A stretch of 64,000 nucleotides of DNA from Halomonas sp. PR-M31 (GTDB lineage: Bacteria; Pseudomonadota; Gammaproteobacteria; Pseudomonadales; Halomonadaceae), in assembly GCF_001039575.1 (NCBI RefSeq), contig NZ_JIBT01000006.1, positions 1-64,000 of the forward strand, read 5' to 3'. This document shows, piece after piece, positions 39,133 to 47,904 of the stretch. Below the pieces are notes generated by a model, which was not told the DNA's origin, did no database searches, and saw nothing but the letters and a program-made list of their open reading frames with translations. A program made the position numbers and the translations under genes. Position 1 is the first letter of the stretch, and each line of letters begins with the position of its first letter.

Positions 39133-40993
39133 CACAAGGCTCCGTAATCCACACTGAGAAAGACCGCGCGACCGGCGTTGATGTAGTTCCGGGCGGTCTC
39201 GTACTGCTTGTCGAGGGCGTTGTTCACCGTCAGCCGGGTCGACCAGTGCGGCGCAAACGCCCAGCCGGCGCGCAGGTTGAGCAGACCGAAGCCGCCCAGA
39301 CGCTGCTCGTTGGCGGCATCGTTGTAGCGGTGGTTCTGAACGATCCAGGAGCCGCCCATGGACCAGTTGCCGAGCTCGCGATCAAGATCCAGGCGCAGGC
39401 TGCGGGTGGCCCGGCGCGCCAGATCGTTGCCGGTGTCGCGATCTTCTGGATCGAGATAGGTAAGCGCGCCCTGCAGGGTCCAGTCGCCCAGTTCCGCGCC
39501 GGCGGCAAGCTCTGCCCCGCGAATGCGCGCATCATTGACGTTGGTCGGACGGTAGCGCACCACGCTCGGCGCCGGTGAGTCGCTGGCCCAGTCGATCAGA
39601 TCGTCGATGTCGGTCTGAAACAGCGCCAGATCCCAGTAGAACGGCTGGTAATCGCCGCGCACCCCCAGCTCATAGGAAGTCGACGTCTCGGCCTCGAGGT
39701 CTTGATTGCCTTCGGATATGGAGGTAGCGCCAGAAAAGGTGCTCTCGCTATAGGGGTAGTAGAGATCATTAAAGGTCGGCGCCCGGAAGGCGGTGGCGAC
39801 GCTTGCGCGCAGCCTGTGCCAGTCATCGAGGGCGTAGCCCAGGGCCAGGTTGCCGGTCAGCTCGTCGCCGAAGGCCTCGTTGTCATCGTAACGCAGGCCG
39901 GCCTGCAGGCTGACAGGGTAGAAGTCCAGCAGCCCCTGGGCGAACACCGCAGTGTTGTCACGGCTGTCCTCGGCGTAGTTCTCGGTGGTCGTGATGTCGT
40001 CCCGGGTGAACTCCGTGCCCACGATCACCTCGTGGGGGCCGACATCCAGGGTGTTTTGCCAGCGCGCGGTGCGCTGGCGGGTATCGAAGGTAGAGTTGCC
40101 GAGGGTGCGCTGGCTGTCCTGCTCGTCCCGGGACTCGCTCAGGGTCAGGCGGCTGCGCCAACGATCGGTGACCGGCAGCTCTCCGTAAATCCCCGCGACC
40201 TGCTGCACGAAGTCCGTCTCGCCGCCATCGAATTCGGTGTTGCCCCGGGCCCGCAGCGCGAGCACGCCGACTTCACTACCGTCGTCGAAGGTATGCGAGA
40301 GGCGCGCCAAGCACTGGTGTTGTCGAAGCCCTTGTCCTCGCCGCCACGGCGAATGGGTGCGCCGTCGGTGGCGAAATGGCTGCCGGCGAAGCTGTAGCGC
40401 GTGCCCCCCTCGCTGCCGGAGAGCCTGGCGCTGAGCCGGCGGGAATCGAAGTTGCCACCTCCTACCGAGACCGCGGCGCCTGGGCTGCCCTCCTGCGCCT
40501 GATGAGTGAAGAGCTGCACCACGCCGCCTACGGCATCGGCGCCATAGAGGCTGCCAAGCGGGCCGCGCACGATCTCGGCGCGCTCGAACATGCGCGGATC
40601 CAGGTACTGCCAGGCAGAACCACCCGCGGTGGCCGAGCGCAGCCGGATGCCATCGATCAGCAGCAGCGAGCCTTCGTTGTCCACGCCGCGGATGAAGACG
40701 CTGCTCTGCTTGCCGAAGGAGCCGCTGGTGCTGACATCGACGCCGGGCTGGCCGCGAAAGAGCTCGGTGACGCTGGTGGGGTCATGGCGGCGCAGCGTCG
40801 CTTCGTCGAGCAATGTGACGGAGGCCAGCGTTTCGTCGGCGGTGCGCGGCGCCAGGGTGGCGGTGACCACCAGGGGATCGAGGTCGACGCGGGTAGCGTC
40901 GCTGCCGGTCGCAGCCTGAGCGTGAACGACCAGTGGAAAAAAGCCCAGACTAAAGACTGCCAGGCCGCGGAAGGTGTCGCCTATGATGATCAT
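39132..40993 (-). pseudogene. btuB: TonB-dependent outer-membrane corrinoid receptor, frameshifted
   Basis: ATG at 40993 with AAGGGA upstream; signal peptide to about residue 25 (AVFSLGFFPLVVHAQA). The TonB box is DPLVVTATL, followed by the plug (GVDVSTSGSFGKQSSVFIRG, SLLLIDGIRLRSATAGGS, GPLGSLYGADAVGGVVQL) and a 22-strand-type barrel ending INAGRAVFLSVDYGAL, an aromatic/hydrophobic end. One missing base near 40311 splits it (joined form SALARLSHTFDDG) and restoring it gives 620 residues, like BtuB. First gene behind the cobalamin riboswitch. Confidence 0.88.
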
Positions 40994-41212
40994 GCATGTC
41001 CCTTGCTCGCCGTGCCTGCCCGCACGACCATGGTGCTGCAATCACCGGGCGGCGAGGAACGAGAAAGGGCGAACGGCGGCGCCGGCCCTGGCTCTGAGTC
41101 GCCCACCGCAACCCGACATTGAGGAAAACACGCCACGATCTGGGCGAGCGAATGGCTGCAAGCGCCTTGCGCTTAACTCCGTTCGTCGATTTGATCGTGA
41201 CGCGTTTCTAAG

Positions 41213-41575
41213 CTCTCGGGCCGGTCTCCGGGCTGACGAGTGGACGCAAAGCGTCCCGAAAGGCCACCTTCCCATGCCGAGGCACAGTGGTATAGGGCAT
41301 TCCCAGGAGCCTGTCGGATTTGACCGATCGTCACGAGAGATTCGGGTTTCGAGACAAGTGCATCGATCTGATGAGGCGAATAGCTCGCTATTTAACGAGT
41401 CAGATCGAATGCAATTGGCCGAAAGGCCGGATCTAGCAGTAGATCAGCGTTAAGTCCGATAGGCTCCTAAACTCGATCACCGTTGCGGGGGCAGCGTCGG
41501 ACTGGCACGAGGCGCACCGACTTCCCGTTTCACCCCGACGCGCCTGCGCGGCTGGGGCACCTGAGAGTGGGCGCT
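41213..41575 (-). promoter_or_regulatory. Cobalamin riboswitch, interrupted by an inserted element
   Basis: On the minus strand the leader begins CAGGTGCCCC near 41565, then GGGTGAAACGGGAAGTCGGT and GCTGCCCCCGCAACGGTGA (core, ending near 41480). After the insert at 41305-41468 it resumes with CCACTGTGCCTCGGCATGGG and ends in the B12 box GTCAGCCCGGAGACCGGCC (41219-41237). These are the conserved segments of the cobalamin aptamer. It precedes btuB by about 220 bp and should repress the btuB-to-bluB operon when adenosylcobalamin or cobalamin is plentiful. Confidence 0.9.
41305..41468. mobile_element. 164-bp palindromic MITE-like element inside the riboswitch
   Basis: Ends are imperfect inverted repeats: AGGAGCCTGTCGGATTTGAC at 41305 and, reading inward from 41468, AGGAGCCTATCGGACTTAAC (17 of 20 identical). 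The interior has a long palindrome, 41359-41413 (TGCATCGATCTGA against TGCATTCGATCTGA, with AATAGC-TC-GCTATT at the centre), plus the hairpin GGCCGAAAGGCC. No coding capacity. It separates two halves of the cobalamin aptamer. A clear target-site duplication is not visible. Confidence 0.7.
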
Positions 41576-41581
41576 AAGCTA

Positions 41582-41626
41582 GCAGTCCGGCTTGACGGGG
41601 TCAACGACGGCGGCGAGCCGGACTGC
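41582..41626 (-). terminator. Inverted repeat between the two cobalamin operons
   Basis: GCAGTCCGGCT (41582-41592) pairs perfectly with AGCCGGACTGC (41616-41626) over a 23-base loop, just after the CobU-like stop at 41637. There is no T-run, so it may be a weak or factor-assisted terminator for the cobT operon, or separate that operon from the riboswitch leader. Confidence 0.4.
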
Positions 41627-41636
41627 AACACGCCTG

Positions 41637-42071
41637 TCATTTCAGGCGCTTGACGAGCCCATGGCGGACGTACCAGACGGCCTCGGCGCGCTCAGTAGCA
41701 TCCTGGGCCAGCCAGCCGGCCAGGTCACGTAGACGCCGTTTCAAAGGCGACATGGGGACGATACCGCGCCCCATCTCTGGCAGGATCAGCACCACCGTCG
41801 GGCCACCTTTGCGCTCGACTGCGACCAGCTTATCGAGGGCGGCGGCGAGTCGCTCGCGTAGTCGATCGTCATTGGGCTCATTGTCCAGGGCCGCCTCGAG
41901 CCATGCCGTCCAGCCGGTCACCACCAACGGCAGGCTTGAGACGGCCGATCCACGCCAGCCATCTAGCGGCGCGCCGGCGTCCAGGCGATGCCAGTGGGCA
42001 GTGGGGTAGCGCTTGCTTACCGCGTCACGCTTGCCGGCGCAGGCACCGCCAATGAAGAGCTGCATTGCCAC
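41637..42071 (-). CDS. Short CobU/CobP-like P-loop protein
   Basis: 144 residues. The N-terminus MAMQLFIGGACAGKRDAVSK is a CobU-type P-loop in which the usual Ser/Thr after Lys is Arg. The C-terminal half keeps the CobU-like ILPEMGRGIVPMSPLKRRLR and DLAGWLAQDATERAEAVWYV. A full-length CobU is encoded at 43368-43910, so this is a second, shorter paralogue with a degenerate nucleotide-binding loop. Last gene of the cobT operon, overlapping cobC by 55 bp. It could be an accessory kinase or an inactive partner. Confidence 0.7.
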   Translation of the reverse strand: MAMQLFIGGACAGKRDAVSKRYPTAHWHRLDAGAPLDGWRGSAVSSLPLVVTGWTAWLEAALDNEPNDDRLRERLAAALDKLVAVERKGGPTVVLILPEMGRGIVPMSPLKRRLRDLAGWLAQDATERAEAVWYVRHGLVKRLK

Positions 42072-42658
42072 GCCCCTTTTTGTTGCAGGAAGATTAACCG
42101 GCGGCCCTCGGCCTGGCCCAAGCTGCCTTCCCAGAAGTCGATCGCCTCGAAGCGCCGGCGCAGTTCGCGGATCACGCCGCCATGGGTGACGACCAGCACC
42201 CGCTCAAGCGCCTGGGACGTTACCTCGGCGAACAGATCGCTAAGCCACGCATCGAGTCGCCTGCGCAGAGCTCGGGTGGACTCGCCCCCGGGCGGTGCCT
42301 GCTCGCCCAGGCTGTCGATCCAGGCGCGGTAGGCGGGCAGCGTCTTGAGTTCTTCATAGCATTTGCCCTCGTACTCGCCGAAATCGAGTTCGCGCAGCCG
42401 GGCATCGAAGTGTGGCATCACCGTATTGCTCCGCCCTGCCATGAGATGCGCCAGGGTCTGGCGACAGCGCGTCAGGTCGCTTGCATGAATGGCATCGAAT
42501 GACTCCCCCTCCAAGGCGTCGCGCAGCCGATCAAGACCGGGTCGCGCCTCGGGCAGCAGCAGGGGAATGTCCCGCTGCCCCTGATAGCGGCGCTCACGAT
42601 TCCAGGCCGTCAGGCCGTGGCGAACGACCACCAGCTCCAGGTGATCAGCAACAGCCAT
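42017..42658 (-). CDS. cobC: Alpha-ribazole-5'-phosphate phosphatase (histidine phosphatase family)
   Basis: 213 residues from the ATG at 42658 (MAVADHLELVVVRHGLTAWN). The phosphohistidine motif is VVRHGLTAWN, with IHASDLTRCRQTL, LRELDFGEYEGKCYEE and VVTHGGVIREL for the remaining active-site residues. Removes phosphate from alpha-ribazole phosphate or adenosylcobalamin phosphate in nucleotide-loop assembly. Overlaps cobS by 49 bp. The longer upstream reading to 42793 lies inside cobS and is not supported. Confidence 0.87.
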   Translation of the reverse strand: MAVADHLELVVVRHGLTAWNRERRYQGQRDIPLLLPEARPGLDRLRDALEGESFDAIHASDLTRCRQTLAHLMAGRSNTVMPHFDARLRELDFGEYEGKCYEELKTLPAYRAWIDSLGEQAPPGGESTRALRRRLDAWLSDLFAEVTSQALERVLVVTHGGVIRELRRRFEAIDFWEGSLGQAEGRRLIFLQQKGAWQCSSSLAVPAPASVTR

Positions 42659-43371
42659 AGCTCTCCTCCTTCGATGGCGGCACCCAGGATATCGCCGTTG
42701 ATGCCGTTGAAGCTTCGTGTCATGACAGTACCGTATAGCAGCAAAAAGGCGAGCAGCCCGGCCAACAGCCAGAGCCAGCCCGGCAGCAACCAAAACAGCG
42801 GGGCCAGCGTCAGCAGCGCCAGTGGCAAGTCACGCAAACCAAGGTGTTGGCGCCACTGCCACGCCAGCCCCTCGCGACGCGCACAAGGTGCCAGCCGCAG
42901 CAGCACCGCCGCGCCAAAGCGCGCCAACGCCGGCACCGCGATCAGCACGCCCAGGGGCGCTCCGGCGACAAGCAGCGCCCATAGCAGCATGGCCTTCCAA
43001 GCCAGCAGGAAAACCAACGCCAGAATGCCGAAGCTGCCCACCTGAGGGTCCTTCATGATCTCCCAGCGACGCGCCAGGGGCGCATTGCTGCCCAGGGCAT
43101 CGGCCACGTCCATCAGCCCGTCCAGGTGCAATCCGCCGGAGAACGCGACCCATAGGCTGAGCAGCACGAGCGCCAGCAGCGGGGCCGGCAGCGCATCGGC
43201 TAACAGGACGGCGGCCCCAGCCAGCAGGGCACCGAGCGTCAGTCCTACCAGGGGGTAACTGCGCAGCGCCCAACGGCTGGTGGCCGGCGACCAGGGGCAG
43301 GCCACCGGTATCGGCAGCCGGGTCAGGAACTGAAAGGCCAGCAGCACGCCGAAGCCCGCGTCCTTCATCAT
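42610..43371 (-). CDS. cobS: Adenosylcobinamide-GDP ribazoletransferase
   Basis: About 253 residues; two ATGs (43371, 43368) follow GGAGG, the second better spaced. Integral membrane protein with six or more helices. CobS motifs: LLAFQFLTRLPIP at the N-terminus, GGLHLDGLMDVADALGS with the conserved acidic HLDGLMD, and MKDPQVGSFG. Joins adenosylcobinamide-GDP with alpha-ribazole at the membrane. Overlaps the cobU stop. Confidence 0.92.
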   Translation of the reverse strand: MMKDAGFGVLLAFQFLTRLPIPVACPWSPATSRWALRSYPLVGLTLGALLAGAAVLLADALPAPLLALVLLSLWVAFSGGLHLDGLMDVADALGSNAPLARRWEIMKDPQVGSFGILALVFLLAWKAMLLWALLVAGAPLGVLIAVPALARFGAAVLLRLAPCARREGLAWQWRQHLGLRDLPLALLTLAPLFWLLPGWLWLLAGLLAFLLLYGTVMTRSFNGINGDILGAAIEGGELWLLLITWSWWSFATA

Positions 43372-43910
43372 GTCGCCTCCCTGCCCTCTGTCCAATCAAT
43401 AGCCACGCCGGCTACCACCTCGATGACCCGGTCGGCTTGGCCAGCCAGCGCACGGTGCAGGTGCTGCAAAAAGGCTATATAGCGCCAGGTCTCGACGTCT
43501 TGCGGCAGAACGTCTTCGTTAAGATCATTGGAGACCACCACCAGGTCCAGCGATCGCACCCGGGCCGCGACCAGCAGCGCCTCGAGCTGGGTCAGGCCCG
43601 CGGCGGTGTCGTAGCGCGCCTCGAAGAGCGCCCGGGCGGCCCACAGCGTCAGGCAGTCGAGCAGTACGCTGGCGCCGGGTTCGACGTTATCGAGCGCCGT
43701 GCCCAACGCCAGGGGCGCCTCCCAGGTGCGCCACGCATCTCCCCGCTCGCGGCGGTGGCGAGCGATGCGCACGGCCATCTCGGCGTCCGAGGCGGTTGCC
43801 GTGGCCAGGTAGTAGAGTGCCCCGCCGCGGGCCCGGCAGCACTCCCGGGTCAAGCGCTCGGCGACTTCACTCTTGCCGGAGCGCGCCCCACCGCTGACGA
43901 AAACGATCAT
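43368..43910 (-). CDS. cobU: Bifunctional adenosylcobinamide kinase/guanylyltransferase
   Basis: 180 residues. P-loop MIVFVSGGARSGKSEVAERL; the guanylylated-His region ARHRRERGDAWRTWEAPLAL; Walker-B-like VLLDCLTLWAARALF; VVVSNDLNEDVLPQD near residue 130; and LHRALAGQADRVIEVVAG at the C-terminus. Normal length for CobU/CobP. It phosphorylates adenosylcobinamide and attaches GMP. Overlaps the threonine-phosphate decarboxylase stop by 4 bp. Confidence 0.92.
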   Translation of the reverse strand: MIVFVSGGARSGKSEVAERLTRECCRARGGALYYLATATASDAEMAVRIARHRRERGDAWRTWEAPLALGTALDNVEPGASVLLDCLTLWAARALFEARYDTAAGLTQLEALLVAARVRSLDLVVVSNDLNEDVLPQDVETWRYIAFLQHLHRALAGQADRVIEVVAGVAIDWTEGREAT

Positions 43911-45016
43911 GCGGTCCTTTCCTCACTCAGCGCAGCAAGCAGCCGGGTATTGGCGTCACCCTCGCGCAGCGCCAGGCGCAGCCAGTCGCCGTCGAGTCCG
44001 GGAAAGCCATGGGTATGGCGGGCCAGGATACCGGCGCGCAGCAGTCGCTCGAAGAGGGCCGCGCTGGCTGTTTGAGCTGAGCCGACGACAGTTTCTAGAG
44101 GAGGCCGCACCAGAAAGAAGTTGGCGCGACTCGGTATCACCTCGAGACCCTTGGCGGCGAGACCGGCCTGCAGGCGCGGGTGCTCCCCACTCAACCACTG
44201 GCGGGTGCGGGCCTGGAAAGCGCCATCGGCCAGCAGCGGTGTCACCAGCTCCGCGGCCAGGTGGTTGACGCTCCAGGGCGGCTGGCAGGCCTGAAGCTCA
44301 CGCACCAGTGATGCGCTTGCCAATAGGTAGCCCATCCGCAGCCCCGGCAGCGCATAAAGTTTGGTCAAGGAGCGCAGCAGGATGAGGTTGTCGAATCGCG
44401 CCAGCAGCGGGGCCAGGCTCTCATCAAAAGGCGTGACGAAATCGATGAAGGCCTCGTCGATCACCACGCGGCTGCCGCGCAACGCCGCCAGAGTCAGAAG
44501 CGCCTCAATCGTCTCCCGAGGCAGCAAGGTGGCGGTAGGGTTGTTGGGTCGGCACAAGAACAGCAATGTGCCGCGATCCAGGCTCACAGCAAGGCGCGCT
44601 GGGTCAAGGGAGAAGTCCGGCGGGGTCAGGCACACGTCGTCAATAGCGATGGCAAAGGCACGACAGGCTCGGGCGTACTCGGTAAAGGTGGGTTGGACGA
44701 TCACCGCCTGCCCGCCGGCGTGGGCCGCTGCCACTAGAAAGATCGCCTCGGCGCCACCATTGGTCAGCAGCACCTGTTCCAGGCTCACGCCCGCCTCCCG
44801 GGCGATCGCTTCCCGGGCAAGGCGATAATCCGGGGTCGGGTAGCGCTCAAGGCCCTTGGCCGCGGCGGCCAGGCAGGAGGGCACCCAATCCGGCGCCCCC
44901 AAGGGATTCAGGTTGGTGCTGAAATCCAGCAGCGGATGGTCACATGGTAGTCCAAAGCGCGTCAGCAGCGGCGCTGCCTGTCCGCCGTGGGACGGCCAAC
45001 GCGTATCCTGGGTCAT
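43907..45016 (-). CDS. cobD: Threonine-phosphate decarboxylase (class I/II PLP fold)
   Basis: 369 residues from the ATG at 45016 (ATGA overlap with cbiB). HisC-like aminotransferase fold: LDFSTNLNPLGAPDWV, YPTPDYRLAREAIA, LFLCRPNNPTATLLPRETIE, VIDEAFIDFV, and the PLP lysine in LLRSLTKLYALPGLRMGYL. In cobalamin operons this protein makes (R)-1-aminopropan-2-ol phosphate from threonine phosphate. Called CobD in Salmonella naming, CobC in Pseudomonas naming. Confidence 0.9.
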   Translation of the reverse strand: MTQDTRWPSHGGQAAPLLTRFGLPCDHPLLDFSTNLNPLGAPDWVPSCLAAAAKGLERYPTPDYRLAREAIAREAGVSLEQVLLTNGGAEAIFLVAAAHAGGQAVIVQPTFTEYARACRAFAIAIDDVCLTPPDFSLDPARLAVSLDRGTLLFLCRPNNPTATLLPRETIEALLTLAALRGSRVVIDEAFIDFVTPFDESLAPLLARFDNLILLRSLTKLYALPGLRMGYLLASASLVRELQACQPPWSVNHLAAELVTPLLADGAFQARTRQWLSGEHPRLQAGLAAKGLEVIPSRANFFLVRPPLETVVGSAQTASAALFERLLRAGILARHTHGFPGLDGDWLRLALREGDANTRLLAALSEERTA

Positions 45017-46005
45017 GTCAGGCCCTCCTTGATCCACACCGCCAGCGCCATGAGCAGCAAAAACACCAGCCAGCCACCGTGCATATGACGGATGGCCTGC
45101 GGGATGTGCCCCACCGCCAGCGGCTCGCCGCCCTCTTTCAACGAGACGCCCAGCACCGCGCGCTGCGAGGCCACGCCGGAGTAGACATTGGTGCCGCCGA
45201 GCTGTACCCCCAGCAGCTGGGCCACCATGGCCTCCGGCCAGCCGGCGTTAGGGCTCGGATGGCGCGGCGCCTGGCGCCAGGTGGTGGTAAGCGTTTCCTT
45301 GCAGCGAGCACCGGGCATCGCCCAGGCAGCTAGCCACAGGGTCAGGGCGGTCAGCCGTGCCGGCAACCAATTGGCCAGGTCGTCAAGCTTCGCCGAAGCG
45401 TAGCCGAAGTCGGCAAAACGTGGACTGCGGTAGCCCACCATGGAATCCAGGGTGTTGACCGCCTTGTAGGCCAGGGCCAGCGGCGCCCCACCGAGCAATG
45501 CCCAGAACAGCGGCGCGGTGATGCCGTCGACGGTGTTTTCGGCCACCGTCTCCACGGCGCCGCGAACGAGCTCGGCCTCGTCGAGGCGCTCGGTATCGCG
45601 ACCGACGATCATCGCCAGTGCCTCGCGGCTGGCCGGCAGGTCATCCCTCGCAAGCGGCGTTGCCACGGCCCGGGCGGCGTCAGCCAATCCCTTGATGGAA
45701 AGGGTCGTGGCCAGCAGCCATAGCTCGGCGGCGAACGCAAGCCAGAGATTAACCCGTGCCAGCAGTGCCAGCACTGCCCAGGCGAGCGTGTAGGTGCCGA
45801 CCACTACCAGCGTCGTGAGCAGCGCACCGCGCCAGCGTCGCGCTCGCGATGTGCCATGGTTCCAGGCCTGTTCCAGGGCGGCGATCATATGGCCAATACC
45901 GACCACCGGATGGGGCAGTCGGCGTGGGTCGCCGATGCACAGATCAACGAGCACGGCTAGGCTTACCAGCGCCAGCAGCGCTAGCGACAGTGGTGGCAGA
46001 CTCAT
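45013..46005 (-). CDS. cbiB: Adenosylcobinamide-phosphate synthase
   Basis: 330 residues, several membrane helices. Family motifs: LAVLVDLCIGDPRRLPHPVV followed by GIGHMIAALE at the N-terminus, RDTERLDEAELVRGAVETVA and ENTVDGITAPLFWALLGGAP, NTLDSMVGYRSPRFADFGYA and HPSPNAGWPEAMVAQLLGV. Attaches the aminopropanol linker to adenosylcobyric acid. In the same run as cobT and the threonine-phosphate decarboxylase. Confidence 0.93.
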   Translation of the reverse strand: MSLPPLSLALLALVSLAVLVDLCIGDPRRLPHPVVGIGHMIAALEQAWNHGTSRARRWRGALLTTLVVVGTYTLAWAVLALLARVNLWLAFAAELWLLATTLSIKGLADAARAVATPLARDDLPASREALAMIVGRDTERLDEAELVRGAVETVAENTVDGITAPLFWALLGGAPLALAYKAVNTLDSMVGYRSPRFADFGYASAKLDDLANWLPARLTALTLWLAAWAMPGARCKETLTTTWRQAPRHPSPNAGWPEAMVAQLLGVQLGGTNVYSGVASQRAVLGVSLKEGGEPLAVGHIPQAIRHMHGGWLVFLLLMALAVWIKEGLT

Positions 46006-46039
46006 GACCTGACCTCCTGCCCCAGTGACTTCGCTGTAC

Positions 46040-47094
46040 TCAATTGGCGTTGCCGGCGCTGATAAGACCGGCGCTTTCGAAGGTCGCCATCTCCCGGAGA
46101 ATGCGCGTGGCCGACTCTAGCAGCGGAAAGGCGAGCGCCGCGCCGGTGCCCTCCCCAAGACGCAGCCCCAGATCGAGCAGCGGCTTGGCATCGAGCGCGG
46201 CAAGCGCCTGGGCGTGCCCTGGCTCGCAGGAGCGATGGCCGAAGATCAGGTAGTCCCGCGCAGCGGGAGCCAGCCGGCAGGCAACGAGCGCCGCCACGGT
46301 GGCGATGAAGCCATCGACCAGTAGCGGCATGCCTCGCGCCGCGCCGGCCAAGTAAGCGCCAGCCATGGCGGCGATCTCCAGGCCGCCCAGCTTGGCGAGC
46401 ACCTCGAGCGGGTCATCACGATTCGGCGCTCGCGCTGCCAAGGTGCGCTCGATGACCGAGCACTTATAGGCCAGGCGGCTCTCGGCGATTCCCGTCCCTC
46501 GCCCAACAAGGCCTGCCACCGGCGCCCCGGTCAGTACCGCCAGCAGTGCACTGCTGGCGGTGGTGTTGGCGATGCCCATTTCGCCAACGATCAGGCAGCG
46601 ACAGCCAGCCTCGATGGCCCGTTCGGCGGCGCGAATGCCCGCCTCTATGGCCGCTACGGCCTCATCCTGGCGCATGGCGTCCGTCTCGACCATATTGGCC
46701 GTGCCATGACGCACCTTGTCATCGATCACACCTTCGCAGGTCAGATCACCCGCAACGCCGACGTCAATCACCTCGAGCCGGGCGCGATCTGGCGGGCGAA
46801 GACGTTGATGGCGGCTCCGCCGGCCACGAAATTGTCTACCATCTGCAGGGTGACGGTCTGAGGAAAGGCAGAGACTCCCTCGGCGGCCACACCGTGATCG
46901 GCAACGAACACTAGCACTCCGGGCGGCGAAACTTGGGGAAAGGCTTCGCCAGTCTGGACCGCAAGAGTCACGGCGAGCGACTCCAGCTGGCCGAGACTGC
47001 CCCTAGGCTTTGTGAGGTTGTTCAGGTGGGAGGTGACAGTCGTGGCGATGGTACGATCAGCGGGTTTCAGCGCAGCGAGGATATCGGTGAGCAT
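46040..47094 (-). pseudogene. cobT: Nicotinate-nucleotide:dimethylbenzimidazole phosphoribosyltransferase, frameshifted
   Basis: ATG at 47094 (MLTDILAALKPADRT). The first part has LNNLTKPRGSLGQLESLAV and VLVFVADHGVAAEGVSAFPQ up to AAINVFARQI. One missing base near 46785 shifts the frame; adding it gives QIGARLEVIDVGVAGDL and a 351-residue CobT. The second part has CLIVGEMGIANTTASSALLA, the glycine-rich GLVGRGTG and YLIFGHRSCEPGHAQALAAL, with the catalytic Glu expected near EGTGAAL. First gene of the nucleotide-loop operon. Activates the lower-ligand base. Confidence 0.88.
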
Positions 47095-47252
47095 GCAAGG
47101 CGTCCTGCTGGGGCATGAAAACATAGAAGGATGCCATCATAGCAGCCCGTCAACATCCACGACCATGCCGGGTACTGCTACGGTTCATGCCTGCCACAAC
47201 AAGGTCTGCGTCACCATGCCCTTCTCTGACCCGCATGGGATTTCTCACCTGC

Positions 47253-47294
47253 CAACTCTCACTCAACAACTCTCACTCAACAACTCTCAATCAA
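47253..47294. repeat. Three tandem 14-bp repeats
   Basis: CAACTCTCACTCAA twice, then CAACTCTCAATCAA, directly downstream of the terminator of the DUF4168 gene. Non-coding. Confidence 0.85.
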
Positions 47295-47323
47295 CAAAAA
47301 GGGCCGCCAACCTGGCGACCCTC
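47294..47323 (-). terminator. Rho-independent terminator of the DUF4168 gene
   Basis: On the minus strand GGGTCGCCA pairs with TGGCGGCCC across a short loop and is followed by TTTTT, 43-72 bp after the gene stop. Confidence 0.8.
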
Positions 47324-47365
47324 ATCATGCTCGACGTACTTCGTCTTCAGCCGAAGGCTGTGCGC

Positions 47366-47764
47366 TTACTGACCGTTCTGGGCCATGTCCTGCACACGCT
47401 TCATCAGTTCAGGGTCCTGCTGGATTGCCTGACCGATGGCGTTGAAGGTTTCTACATCCAAGCCACTGTCTTCGACGACACCGACCATCTTTTCATTGGC
47501 TTCCATGCGGATGTCCTGCTGCTTGGCCTGGTCGTCGCCCGCTTCCTGCAGACGCTGGGTGTATTCCTGGGAGATCTTGGCAATCTCTTCTGAGGTATCA
47601 GCAAACTGCTGAAGCTGCTCATCGGAGAAGTCCTGAGCCGTAGGCTGGGACTGTTGCGCTGCCGGGTCTTGCTGCTGGGCTGACGAATCCTGGGCCATCA
47701 CTGGCGTGGCAATCATCCCTGCAGTCAGCAGAGCGGCGGAGAACAGGGCAGTCATCTTATGCAT
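47366..47764 (-). CDS. DUF4168 secreted protein
   Basis: 132 residues. Signal peptide at 1-24 (FSAALLTAGMIATPVMA-QD), then a Gln-rich linker (SSAQQQDPAAQQSQPTAQDF) and the DUF4168 domain: FSDEQLQQFADTSEEIAKIS, MRMEANEKMVGVVEDSGL-type middle (here IRMEANEKMVGVVEDSGLDV), and FNAIGQAIQQDPELMKRVQD. Periplasmic or exported, function unknown in this family. Monocistronic, with its own terminator. Confidence 0.8.
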   Translation of the reverse strand: MHKMTALFSAALLTAGMIATPVMAQDSSAQQQDPAAQQSQPTAQDFSDEQLQQFADTSEEIAKISQEYTQRLQEAGDDQAKQQDIRMEANEKMVGVVEDSGLDVETFNAIGQAIQQDPELMKRVQDMAQNGQ

Positions 47765-47904
47765 GTAGATACTCCATTACGGTTGTGTGTCCGATGTCTG
47801 ATAATTCTATCGCACAGTGGTTCCCTTTTCTGTGTAAAGAAAAGAGGGTAAAGATTTTCCCATCCTTTACAAATGTCTATAAAAAGAGACGTTCAATAAA
47901 AAAC

